A stretch of 64,000 nt of DNA from Exiguobacterium chiriqhucha RW-2 (GTDB taxonomy: Bacteria > Bacillota > Bacilli > Exiguobacteriales > Exiguobacteriaceae). The stretch lies in assembly GCF_000416965.1 (NCBI RefSeq), contig NZ_ATCL01000020.1, positions 372,001-436,000 of the forward strand, given 5' to 3'. Both the position numbers and the translations under genes were made by a program. Numbering within the stretch: the stretch's first letter is position 1; the number at the start of each line of letters is the position of its first letter. Of this stretch, positions 55,205 to 63,036 are shown piece by piece. A model generated the notes under the pieces. It saw only the letters and a list, made by a program, of their open reading frames with translations, was not told where the DNA came from and ran no database searches.

Positions 55205-56872
55205 GTGTCAAAGAAGAAGACAGAGAACGTTAGCGTCTTTGCGCTTGGAGGCGTAGGCGAAATCGGGAAGAACATGTACGTCGTGGAACTAGACGACGAC
55301 ATCTTCGTCATCGATGCCGGCCTTATGTTCCCAGGCGATGAGATGCTCGGGATTGATATCGTCATCCCGGACATTACGTATTTGAAAGAAAATAAAGATC
55401 GGGTACGCGCGATTTTCATCACACACGGTCACGAAGACCATATCGGTGGACTCAGCTACGTACTCCGTGATTTGAAACACGTTCCCGTATATGGGACGAA
55501 ATTGACGCTCGGTTTAATCGAGCTCAAATTGAAAGAGGCTGGCTTATTGAAAGAAGTCGACCTCCGATTGATTGACGCCAAAACGAAATTGACTATCGCT
55601 GATCATTTCATCACTTTCTTCCGCGTCAACCACTCGATCCCGGATTGTGTCGGGGTCTGTATCCAAACGTCACAAGGCGCCATCGTTCACACGGGCGACT
55701 TCAAGTTTGACTACACACCGGTCGATGGGAAACAGTCAGACTTCAACAAGTTGGCGGCCATTGGCCAACGGGGCGTCCTTTGCCTCTTGTCGGATTCGAC
55801 GAACGCGGAACGTCCGGGTCAAACCGGTTCGGAATCGCTCGTCGGCGCCGAGTTGAACGACGTCATCTATCAAGCCGAAGGCCGCGTCATCGTCGCGTCA
55901 TTCGCCTCGAACGTGCACCGTCTGCAACAAGTGTTCGCGGCAGCCGAAGCGAACGACCGTAAAGTGGCCGTCGTCGGCCGCAGCATGGTCAATATCGTCG
56001 AAGTGGCACAGAAGCTGAACTACTTGCGCTTCAAGCCGAAGACGCTCGTCGAGCTTTCACAAGTGAATCGCTTGCCTGACAACAAAGTCGTCATCTTGAC
56101 GACTGGTTCGCAAGGTGAGCCGATGGCGGCCTTGACGCGCATGGCGCGCAACGCCCATAAACAAGTGAACATCCGCCTGAACGATACGGTCGTCATCGCG
56201 GCGACGCCGATTCCGGGGAACGAGAAGTCGGTCTCGAAGACGATTGATTTGCTCTTCCGCTCAGGCGCCAACGTCATCTATAACCAACGCAAAGTACACG
56301 TCTCTGGACACGGTTCGGCCGAAGAGCTCAAGCTCATGTTGAACCTCGTCAAACCGAAGTACTTCCTCCCGATTCACGGGGAGTACCGGATGCAGATGGC
56401 CCACTCGAAACTCGCCGAGCAAGTCGGTGTGAAGTCGAACAACATCTTCATCGTTGAAAAAGGGGATGTCGTCGAGTTCACGGGCCGCAAAGCCCGGATG
56501 AGCCGCAAAGTGCCGGCTGGAAACGTCTTAATCGACGGAATCGGTGTCGGGGACGTCGGGAATATCGTGCTCCGTGACCGTCGTCTCTTGTCACAAGACG
56601 GTGTCGTTCTCTGTGTCGTCACGTTGAACCGGAAACAGAAGAAATTGATTTCAGGACCTGAACTCATCTCGCGTGGATTCGTCTATATGCGTGAATCGGA
56701 AGAGATGATTTCAGAAGCGAACCGCATCGTCACGAAACAGATTGAGAAGAGTCTCCAAGCTGGAAGTGATTGGACCGAGTTGAAATCAAATATCCGCGAA
56801 CGGCTCAGCGTCTATTTGTACGAGCAGACGAAACGTCGTCCGATGATCTTGCCGATCATCATGGAGATTTAA
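55205..56872 (+). CDS. rnjB: Ribonuclease J (J2-position paralogue with intact active site)
   Basis: A 555-residue beta-CASP metallo-beta-lactamase RNase with endonuclease and 5'-to-3' exonuclease activities in this family. The start is GTG 55205 nine bases after aggagg. The N-terminus (SKKKTENVSVFALGGVGEIG) and the position next to ftsK match B. subtilis RNase J2. All metal ligands are present: HGHEDH (74-79), NHSIPD (H143), HTGDFKFD (H162, D164) and PIHGEYRM (about H391). As I recall it, B. subtilis J2 has substitutions at several of these. tepA and ylzJ, which separate rnjB from spoIIIE in B. subtilis, are absent. Confidence 0.93.
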   Translation: MSKKKTENVSVFALGGVGEIGKNMYVVELDDDIFVIDAGLMFPGDEMLGIDIVIPDITYLKENKDRVRAIFITHGHEDHIGGLSYVLRDLKHVPVYGTKLTLGLIELKLKEAGLLKEVDLRLIDAKTKLTIADHFITFFRVNHSIPDCVGVCIQTSQGAIVHTGDFKFDYTPVDGKQSDFNKLAAIGQRGVLCLLSDSTNAERPGQTGSESLVGAELNDVIYQAEGRVIVASFASNVHRLQQVFAAAEANDRKVAVVGRSMVNIVEVAQKLNYLRFKPKTLVELSQVNRLPDNKVVILTTGSQGEPMAALTRMARNAHKQVNIRLNDTVVIAATPIPGNEKSVSKTIDLLFRSGANVIYNQRKVHVSGHGSAEELKLMLNLVKPKYFLPIHGEYRMQMAHSKLAEQVGVKSNNIFIVEKGDVVEFTGRKARMSRKVPAGNVLIDGIGVGDVGNIVLRDRRLLSQDGVVLCVVTLNRKQKKLISGPELISRGFVYMRESEEMISEANRIVTKQIEKSLQAGSDWTELKSNIRERLSVYLYEQTKRRPMILPIIMEI

Positions 56873-56884
56873 AGAATTGAGATT

Positions 56885-56920
56885 AAGGCAAAAGTCATCA
56901 GACTTTTGCCTTGTTTTTTT
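56885..56920 (+). terminator. Terminator after the RNase J gene
   Basis: A perfect 12-bp stem (56885-56896 with 56901-56912) with an atca loop is followed by a g and seven T. ftsK begins 15 bases later, leaving no room for a promoter. Confidence 0.92.
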
Positions 56921-56934
56921 AGGAGGAATCTAAG

Positions 56935-59112
56935 GTGGCACAAAAAACGAGAAAAACTCCGGTGAAGCGGAAGCGACCGACGACGAGACGTGCGAAAAAA
57001 CAGCCCATCCCACTGCGTACATATGGCTGGATCGCCTTCGTCCTGTCGATTACGGCCTTCATCTTTTCCCTGTTCGATTTCGGATGGGTCGGCAATCAGA
57101 CGTCACTTCTCGCGACGACGTTATTCGGGGGCTGGGGGGCATTGACGTATTTGGCAATCGCGTTCACGTTGCTCGTCTTCTTAAATGAGTTTCGCCCGAT
57201 GCAACGGACCGGGATTCTATTGTTGTTCACGTCGTTTCTCATGTTCGGGGACTTGGTATGGGGGGCCGAACGAGGCGAGGTCAACGGGGCGCTCTATCGA
57301 CTCAACCAATACTTGCTCTCTGACTTCGGGATCGTCTTTTTAGGCGCCCTCTGCATGATTGTCGGGATTTCCCTATTGTCGCCAACGATTTGGCGGACGA
57401 TGGGTTCGCGGCTGCTTGAGACGGGCACGGCCATCAAACAAGAGTGGCACGACCGGGAACGGGTCAAACCGGCCCCTGTGAAGCGTCAGAAGGCTGTCCC
57501 GGCCCCGGCGAAGGTCGTGGAATCGACACCTGCCGAAGCGGAGCCTGAGGCGGATGCGGTGACGATGCATGATATCCCAATCGTCGGGTTCAGCGAGAAA
57601 GTCGTCGCCGAGAAGCGTCCGAAAACGGAGGAGGCGGCCCCGTCGGAAGAAGTGGCCGACCTGCCGACCGAGGATATGATGATGACGGCGTCACAGGATG
57701 TATCGGATACGTATGAGCTTCCGACGTTCACCATTCTCAGTGAACCGGTCGTGACCGATTTGTCCGGCGAGAATGCCCGCTTGAAAGCGAATGCGACAAA
57801 ACTCGTCCAAACGCTCAAATCGTTCGGCGTCGGCGTGAAAGTATTGAAGATTCATCTCGGGCCCACCGTGACGAAATATGAACTGCAACCGGATATCGGG
57901 GTCAAAGTGAGCCGCATCACCTCGCTCAGTGACGATCTTGCCCTCGCGCTCGCGGCGAAAGATATCCGCATCGAGGCACCGATCCCGGGCAAAGCAGCCA
58001 TCGGGATTGAAGTGCCGAACCAGGAAGTGGCCCCGGTCTGTCTCCGTGAAGTGCTCGAAGCCGATCCGGTCAAGCGGGAACAGTCGCCGCTCCTCGTCGC
58101 ATTGGGCCGCAGCATCAGCGGTGAGACGGTGACGATCGCCTTGAACAAGATGCCGCATTTGCTCGTCGCCGGTTCGACTGGTTCGGGGAAATCGGTCTGC
58201 ATCAACGGAATGATCGTGTCGCTCTTGATGCGGACGCGTCCTGATGAGGTCCGGCTCATGATGATTGACCCGAAAATGGTCGAGTTGAACGTCTATAACG
58301 GTGTCCCACACTTATTGACGCCGGTCGTGACGGATCCGAAGAAAGCGGCCCAAGCGCTCAAACAAGTCGTCGCCGAGATGGAGCGGCGCTATGAGCTGTT
58401 CAGCCGCTACGGAGTCCGGAACATCGAAGGCTATAACGAACTCGTCGATAAGTCGGATGACGAGGACGCGAAGCGTCTGCCGTTCATCGTCGTCATCGTC
58501 GATGAGCTCGCCGACTTGATGATGGTCGCCTCGAACGACGTCGAGGACGCGATTATGCGTCTCGCCCAGATGGCTCGGGCAGCCGGCATTCATATGGTAC
58601 TTGCCACGCAGCGTCCATCGGTCGATGTCATCACCGGTGTCATCAAAGCGAACATCCCGTCACGGATCGCGTTCGCGGTCTCGTCGCAAACGGATTCCCG
58701 GACGATTCTTGACGGCGGCGGTGCGGAAAAGCTGCTCGGACGGGGTGACATGCTCATGCTCGCCAACGGGATGAACAAACCGATTCGTGTCCAAGGTGCG
58801 TTCGTCTCGGATCAAGAAGTCGAGACGGTCGTCAATCACGTCATCGCCCAACAACGGGCCCAGTATGTCGAGGCGATGATGCCGAAAGAAGAGGAAGTCA
58901 CGACGATCGACTCGGACGATTCATTGTTCGAAGAAGTCGTTCAATTCATCTTGACGCAAGAGACGGCTTCCACTTCGATGATTCAACGAAGATTCCGCAT
59001 CGGTTATAATCGAGCCGCCCGATTGATCGATTCGCTCGAACAGGCTGGATATGTCGGGCCGTCAGAAGGCTCAAAGCCGCGGAAAGTGCTCATTAACCAA
59101 CCAGAGGGGTAA
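56935..59112 (+). CDS. ftsK: FtsK/SpoIIIE-type DNA translocase
   Basis: Septal motor that pumps chromosomal DNA through the closing division septum. The 725 residues start at GTG 56935 after aggagg. A very basic N-terminus and four membrane segments (about 25-155) are followed by an acidic/Pro linker and the motor. Walker [10 protein letters not shown] is at about 413-421, with [40 protein letters not shown] and [20 protein letters not shown]. The C-terminal gamma winged helix ([20 protein letters not shown]) recognises SRS/KOPS sequences. With no sporulation genes in the window, a vegetative FtsK role is more likely than SpoIIIE. Confidence 0.95.
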   Translation: MAQKTRKTPVKRKRPTTRRAKKQPIPLRTYGWIAFVLSITAFIFSLFDFGWVGNQTSLLATTLFGGWGALTYLAIAFTLLVFLNEFRPMQRTGILLLFTSFLMFGDLVWGAERGEVNGALYRLNQYLLSDFGIVFLGALCMIVGISLLSPTIWRTMGSRLLETGTAIKQEWHDRERVKPAPVKRQKAVPAPAKVVESTPAEAEPEADAVTMHDIPIVGFSEKVVAEKRPKTEEAAPSEEVADLPTEDMMMTASQDVSDTYELPTFTILSEPVVTDLSGENARLKANATKLVQTLKSFGVGVKVLKIHLGPTVTKYELQPDIGVKVSRITSLSDDLALALAAKDIRIEAPIPGKAAIGIEVPNQEVAPVCLREVLEADPVKREQSPLLVALGRSISGETVTIALNKMPHLLVAGSTGSGKSVCINGMIVSLLMRTRPDEVRLMMIDPKMVELNVYNGVPHLLTPVVTDPKKAAQALKQVVAEMERRYELFSRYGVRNIEGYNELVDKSDDEDAKRLPFIVVIVDELADLMMVASNDVEDAIMRLAQMARAAGIHMVLATQRPSVDVITGVIKANIPSRIAFAVSSQTDSRTILDGGGAEKLLGRGDMLMLANGMNKPIRVQGAFVSDQEVETVVNHVIAQQRAQYVEAMMPKEEEVTTIDSDDSLFEEVVQFILTQETASTSMIQRRFRIGYNRAARLIDSLEQAGYVGPSEGSKPRKVLINQPEG

Positions 59113-59117
59113 ACATT

Positions 59118-59161
59118 AAAACGAACGATTAGGTGTAAAAAAACCTAATCGTTCGTTTTTT
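59118..59161 (+). terminator. Strong (possibly bidirectional) terminator after ftsK
   Basis: A perfect 17-bp stem (59118-59134 with 59143-59159) with an 8-base A-rich loop is followed by further T. The A run at the left base would also allow termination from the other strand. Confidence 0.93.
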
Positions 59162-59413
59162 ATATAATTTCAGATAATCCGGTTCAAACGTGACGATCGG
59201 GGTCGACGTCATGTTAGGACGAACTAATATAGCACATCTGACCTATTCGAGACATTAAGACATACTACTAAAATCGTTGAACCGCTTTCATTTTTTAATA
59301 CCGTTTACATTTTACGTTTTCTTTTCAAACGGCTTCACAACAGGTAATATAGACTAAGAGGTATACATAATCCCTTCACTTTAAAATATTTCCCTGATTC
59401 CGAACAAAAAGTA
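59162..59413 (+). other. AT-rich intergenic region upstream of the GntR gene
   Basis: About 250 bases without a supported gene, the longest such stretch in the window (the whole ftsK-to-regulator gap is about 400 bases). The right half is AT-rich. It contains two cre-like sequences (59277-59290 and 59296-59309) and a possible promoter (ttttca 59322-59327, 17 bases, taatat 59345-59350). No tRNA or open frame with a plausible start and ribosome-binding site is seen. Confidence 0.6.
59277..59309 (-). promoter_or_regulatory. Pair of cre-like sites upstream of the GntR gene
   Basis: Read on the minus strand, tgtaaacggtatta (59296-59309) and tgaaagcggttcaa (59277-59290) each match the cre consensus TGWAARCGYTWNCW at 12 of 14 positions. 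Their centres are 19 bases apart, close to two helical turns. Both lack the pyrimidine after CG, so affinity is uncertain. Confidence 0.35.
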
Positions 59414-59442
59414 TTGCGTTCTAATTCTCGAATCCCTATACT
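59414..59442 (+). promoter_or_regulatory. Promoter of the GntR-family regulator
   Basis: The -35 ttgcgt (59414-59419) and -10 tatact (59437-59442) have a 17-base spacer. The start codon lies about 70 bases downstream. Confidence 0.75.
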
Positions 59443-59513
59443 TAATATTGGCAAGGACATTCATACGTCAGATGTCTGAGCACTGGTTAGAATAGGTAAA
59501 GGTGGTGAGGCCC

Positions 59514-60233
59514 ATGTCGATCAAGCTCGATCATCGCTTGCTCTATCTTCGCGTGATTGAGAAAATCAAGCAAGATATCGACGATGGTGTCTATCGTGAA
59601 GGAGAGAAACTTCCTTCAGAGTTCGAGTTGTCGAAGCAACTAGGAGTCAGTCGAGCGACACTCCGGGAAGCCCTTCGTATCCTCGAAGACGAGAAATTTG
59701 TCGTGCGGAAACATGGCGTCGGAACATTTATCAGTTCAAAACCCCCGTTCACTTCAGGGATTGAAGAACTGTTCAGTGTCACGGACATGATCATGCGCGC
59801 CAAGATGACACCAGGAACGAAAGTATTGGTGGCCGAAAAGGTTCTAGCGACCGAGAGAGAAGCTGAGCGTCTGAAAATCGAACCGAACTCGCCGATTTAT
59901 CGGATCGTGCGGATTCGTTATGCAGACGAGACACCGGTTGTATACTGTGTCGATAAAATTCCGGCCCACCTCGTCTCGAATCCTAAAGCGTTGACGGAAG
60001 GTAAGTCGTTGTTTGATGCGCTCGAACAAGAGGTAGGACGTCGGGTCGCTTATGCGATCACGCACATCGAACCGAGTGTGAACGCGGAAATCTCGACGCA
60101 ACTTCAAACGGACCAACCGTTACTGGCATTAAAGCAATTGCATTACGATGAGAGCGACTTACCGCTGCTCGATTCGGCGAACTTTTTCCGAGCGGACCGC
60201 TTCGACTTCCACGTCGTTCGCAAACGCGTCTAA
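59514..60233 (+). CDS. ymfC: GntR-family (HutC subfamily) transcriptional regulator, YmfC-like
   Basis: A 239-residue regulator with an N-terminal winged helix (YREGEKLPSEFELSKQLGVS, RATLREALRILEDEKFVVRK) and a C-terminal UTRA ligand-binding domain (about 90-235). That domain contains EREAERLKIEPNSPIYRIVR and EPSVNAEISTQLQTDQPLLA. The start ATG 59514 follows ggtgg; two GTG codons at 59502 and 59505 are in frame but lie in the ribosome-binding site. It matches ymfC downstream of spoIIIE in B. subtilis. The adjacent transporter genes are its likely target, and the ligand is unknown. Confidence 0.9.
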   Translation: MSIKLDHRLLYLRVIEKIKQDIDDGVYREGEKLPSEFELSKQLGVSRATLREALRILEDEKFVVRKHGVGTFISSKPPFTSGIEELFSVTDMIMRAKMTPGTKVLVAEKVLATEREAERLKIEPNSPIYRIVRIRYADETPVVYCVDKIPAHLVSNPKALTEGKSLFDALEQEVGRRVAYAITHIEPSVNAEISTQLQTDQPLLALKQLHYDESDLPLLDSANFFRADRFDFHVVRKRV

Positions 60234-60277
60234 GCACGTTCGTTTTATCCGGAAACGGTTATTTTTGGGGAACAGCG

Positions 60278-60291
60278 TGAAAGCGCTTTCT
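60278..60291. promoter_or_regulatory. Perfect cre (CcpA-binding) site upstream of the BMP gene
   Basis: tgaaagcgctttct agrees with the cre consensus TGWAARCGYTWNCW at all 14 positions and includes a 12-bp perfect palindrome. It is 71 bases before the BMP start. The promoter itself is not clear; a -10-like ttatac abuts the site. This suggests carbon-catabolite control of the transporter operon. Confidence 0.75.
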
Positions 60292-60361
60292 TATACCGGT
60301 GTAAAGACTACTGATGACATGACAACCTTAATTGTTATGATCCGAAAGGGGAAACACGACG

Positions 60362-61447
60362 ATGAACAAGAAAAAAACGATTCTCTCAGCTTTAGCAGCA
60401 GGTCTCACACTCTCAACAGTACTCGCAGCATGTGGCGGGGATGACAATGAAGGTGCTTCAAACGGCGAAGGCGGCGGCGAAGGCAGCGACTTCAAAGTAG
60501 CCATGGTAACCGATACTGGCGGTGTCGATGATAAATCGTTCAACCAATCAGCTTGGGAAGGTCTTACGAAGTTCGGGAAAGACAACAGCTTGACTGAGAA
60601 CGAAGGCTTCAAATATCTTCAATCTTCAAAACAAGCGGATTATCAGCCTAACTTGCAACAATTGGCACGCGATAACTTCAACTTGATTTACGGAATCGGC
60701 TTCTTGATGGGCGAAGACATCCAAAAAGTTGCTGAGCAGTTCCCAGACAACAACTTCGCAATCGTCGACATGGTCGTTGATGCACCGAACGTCGCATCGA
60801 TCACGTTCAAAGAGCAAGAAGGTTCGTTCCTCGTCGGTGTTGTCGCTGGTCTCACTACGAAAACTGACAAAGTTGGATTCGTCGGTGGCGTTGAGTCTGA
60901 CTTGATCAAGAAGTTCGAGAACGGTTATAAAGCTGGCGTCATGGCCGTTAACCCGGATGCAACAATTGACGTGAAGTACGCTGAAGACTTCAACTCAGCT
61001 GAAAAAGGTACAGCAATCGCTTCAGGTATGTACGGAGCAGGTTCTGATATCGTGTATCACGCAGCAGGCGGTACTGGGGTAGGGGTATTCACAGAAGCGA
61101 AAAACCGTAAGAAGAACGGCGAAGATGTATGGGTCATCGGTGTTGACCGTGACCAATACGAAGAAGGTCTTCCAGAAAACGTAACGCTTACTTCAATGGT
61201 CAAACGTGTTGACACGGCTACTTACGAAGTATCGAAACTTGCAATGGAAGATAAATTCCCTGCAGGCGAAATCGTTGAGTTCTCTTTGAAAGACGATGGA
61301 GTAGGGATTGCTGAAACATCTGATGAGAACGTTGCAGCTGACGTCCTCACAAAAGTTGAAGAGTACCGCACACAGTTGATTGACGGAGACATCACGGCTC
61401 CAGCGACTGACGCTGAGTTCGAAGAGTTCATGAAAACAGTAAAATAA
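60362..61447 (+). CDS. BMP-family substrate-binding lipoprotein (probable nucleoside binding)
   Basis: A 361-residue lipoprotein. A signal peptide ends in the lipobox LAAC with lipidation at C24, followed by a Gly/Asp/Glu-rich linker. The mature part has the Bmp/PnrA fold signatures VTDTGGVDDKSFNQSAWEGL, YGIGFLMGEDIQKVAEQFPD and KVGFVGGVESDLIKKFENGY, with VGVDRDQYEE later. BMP proteins paired with this class of ABC transporter bind purine nucleosides, as in the NupNOPQ system of B. subtilis. The start follows gaaagggg. Codon use is closer to the highly expressed set. Confidence 0.92.
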   Translation: MNKKKTILSALAAGLTLSTVLAACGGDDNEGASNGEGGGEGSDFKVAMVTDTGGVDDKSFNQSAWEGLTKFGKDNSLTENEGFKYLQSSKQADYQPNLQQLARDNFNLIYGIGFLMGEDIQKVAEQFPDNNFAIVDMVVDAPNVASITFKEQEGSFLVGVVAGLTTKTDKVGFVGGVESDLIKKFENGYKAGVMAVNPDATIDVKYAEDFNSAEKGTAIASGMYGAGSDIVYHAAGGTGVGVFTEAKNRKKNGEDVWVIGVDRDQYEEGLPENVTLTSMVKRVDTATYEVSKLAMEDKFPAGEIVEFSLKDDGVGIAETSDENVAADVLTKVEEYRTQLIDGDITAPATDAEFEEFMKTVK

Positions 61448-61461
61448 TTCATTGAGTTAGG

Positions 61462-61485
61462 GGGGGACCCATGCGGTCTCCCTTT
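61462..61485 (+). terminator. Weak terminator-like hairpin between BMP and ABC genes
   Basis: An 8-bp GC-rich stem with one G-U pair (61462-61469 with 61475-61482) and a catgc loop is followed by only three T. It probably lets the binding protein be made in excess of the ATPase and permease, a common pattern in ABC operons. Confidence 0.65.
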
Positions 61486-61509
61486 ACTTAAAGTTAGGGG
61501 TGGACTTTC

Positions 61510-63036
61510 TTGGAATATGTAATTGAAATGCTCAATATTCGCAAAGAGTTCGGAACGTTCGTTGCCAACGACAATATCACCCTCCAATTGCGCAAAGGAG
61601 AGATTCATGCGTTGCTCGGCGAGAATGGTGCCGGAAAATCGACGCTCATGAACGTCCTGTTCGGTCTTTATCAGCCGGAAGGCGGGGAGATCCGCGTGCG
61701 TGGGGAGAAAGTGAACATTGAGAATCCGAACATCGCCAACGACCTTGGGATCGGTATGGTACACCAACACTTCATGCTCGTCGAGAAGTTCACGGTGACC
61801 GAGAACATCATCCTCGGCTCAGAACCGAAGAGTGGATTGACGGTCGACCGGGCCACGGCGCGTAAAAAAGTTATGGAGATCTCGGAACAATACGGTCTCC
61901 GCATTGATCCGGACGCTAAAATCGAGGACATCTCGGTCGGGATGCAACAACGTGTCGAAATTTTGAAGACGCTCTATCGCGGCGCTGAAATCTTGATTTT
62001 TGACGAGCCGACCGCTGTATTGACGCCACAAGAGATTCAAGAACTCATTCAAATCATGAAGCGTTTGATCGAAGAAGGTAAATCGATCATCTTGATCACG
62101 CATAAACTGAAAGAGATCATGCAAGTGGCCGACCGCTGTACGGTTATCCGTCGCGGACGTTATATCGGCACCGTCGATATCGATGAGACGGTCAATGAAG
62201 ACCGTTTGGCTGAAATGATGGTCGGGCGTGAAGTTAACTTTGATGCGGAATATTCCAAGGCAGATCCACAGCAAGTCGTCCTCGACGTGCAAAAACTCGT
62301 CGTCAAAGACAGTCGCGGGCTTGAAGCCGTCGATGGCTTGGATTTACAGATTCGTTCAGGAGAGATTCTCGGAATCGCCGGGATTGATGGAAACGGACAG
62401 ACCGAGTTGATTGAAGCCATCTCAGGCTTGAAGAAACCGGAGTCTGGAAAAGTATTGTTGAATGGGAAAGACGTGACTGGTTTCACGCCACGTAAAGTGA
62501 CGGAATCTGGCGTCGGTCATATCCCGCAAGACCGTCATAAACACGGACTCGTCCTCGACTATTCGATTCGGGACAACATGGTCCTCCAAACGTATTACAA
62601 AGAGCCGTTCTCGAAGCGTGGTTTGATGAACTATAAAGCTGTGGCTGAAAAAGCGAAGGCGTTGATTGAGAAGTTTGACGTCCGAACTCCATCGGTCGAT
62701 GTGCCAGCCCGTGCCTTATCAGGTGGTAACCAGCAGAAAGCGATTATCGCCCGTGAAGTCGACCGGTCACCTGACTTGTTGATTGCGGCCCAACCGACGC
62801 GTGGACTTGACGTCGGTGCAATCGAGTTCATTCATGAACAGCTCATCAAAGAACGTGAGAAAGGACGCGCCGTCCTCTTAATCTCGTTCGAACTCGAAGA
62901 GATTTTACACGTCGCGGACCGAGTCGCCGTCTTATATGAAGGTAAGATTGTCGGGATTCGTGATCCGAAAGAAACGACCGAGCAAGAACTCGGCTTCTTG
63001 ATGGCCGGCGGTAAGAGAGGAGAAGAAACAGTATGA
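61510..63036 (+). CDS. ABC transporter ATPase with two nucleotide-binding domains (nucleoside/sugar type)
   Basis: A 508-residue tandem NBD protein of the sugar/nucleoside class. The first domain has Walker A LLGENGAGKSTLMNVL (about 36-50), signature DISVGMQQRVEILKTLYRGA and Walker B ILIFDEPTAVLTPQE. The second has a variant Walker A GIAGIDGNGQTELIEAISG, signature ALSGGNQQKAIIAREVDRSP and LLIAAQPTRGLDVGAIEFIH, which lacks the usual Walker B Glu, as is common in the second site. The start is TTG 61510 after ggggtgg. Its stop overlaps the permease start by four bases. Confidence 0.93.
   Translation: MEYVIEMLNIRKEFGTFVANDNITLQLRKGEIHALLGENGAGKSTLMNVLFGLYQPEGGEIRVRGEKVNIENPNIANDLGIGMVHQHFMLVEKFTVTENIILGSEPKSGLTVDRATARKKVMEISEQYGLRIDPDAKIEDISVGMQQRVEILKTLYRGAEILIFDEPTAVLTPQEIQELIQIMKRLIEEGKSIILITHKLKEIMQVADRCTVIRRGRYIGTVDIDETVNEDRLAEMMVGREVNFDAEYSKADPQQVVLDVQKLVVKDSRGLEAVDGLDLQIRSGEILGIAGIDGNGQTELIEAISGLKKPESGKVLLNGKDVTGFTPRKVTESGVGHIPQDRHKHGLVLDYSIRDNMVLQTYYKEPFSKRGLMNYKAVAEKAKALIEKFDVRTPSVDVPARALSGGNQQKAIIAREVDRSPDLLIAAQPTRGLDVGAIEFIHEQLIKEREKGRAVLLISFELEEILHVADRVAVLYEGKIVGIRDPKETTEQELGFLMAGGKRGEETV

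Noticed and set aside
59162-59413. Hidden small gene or tRNA in the ftsK-regulator gap
   Set aside because: No cloverleaf, and no frame with a plausible start, ribosome-binding site and length.
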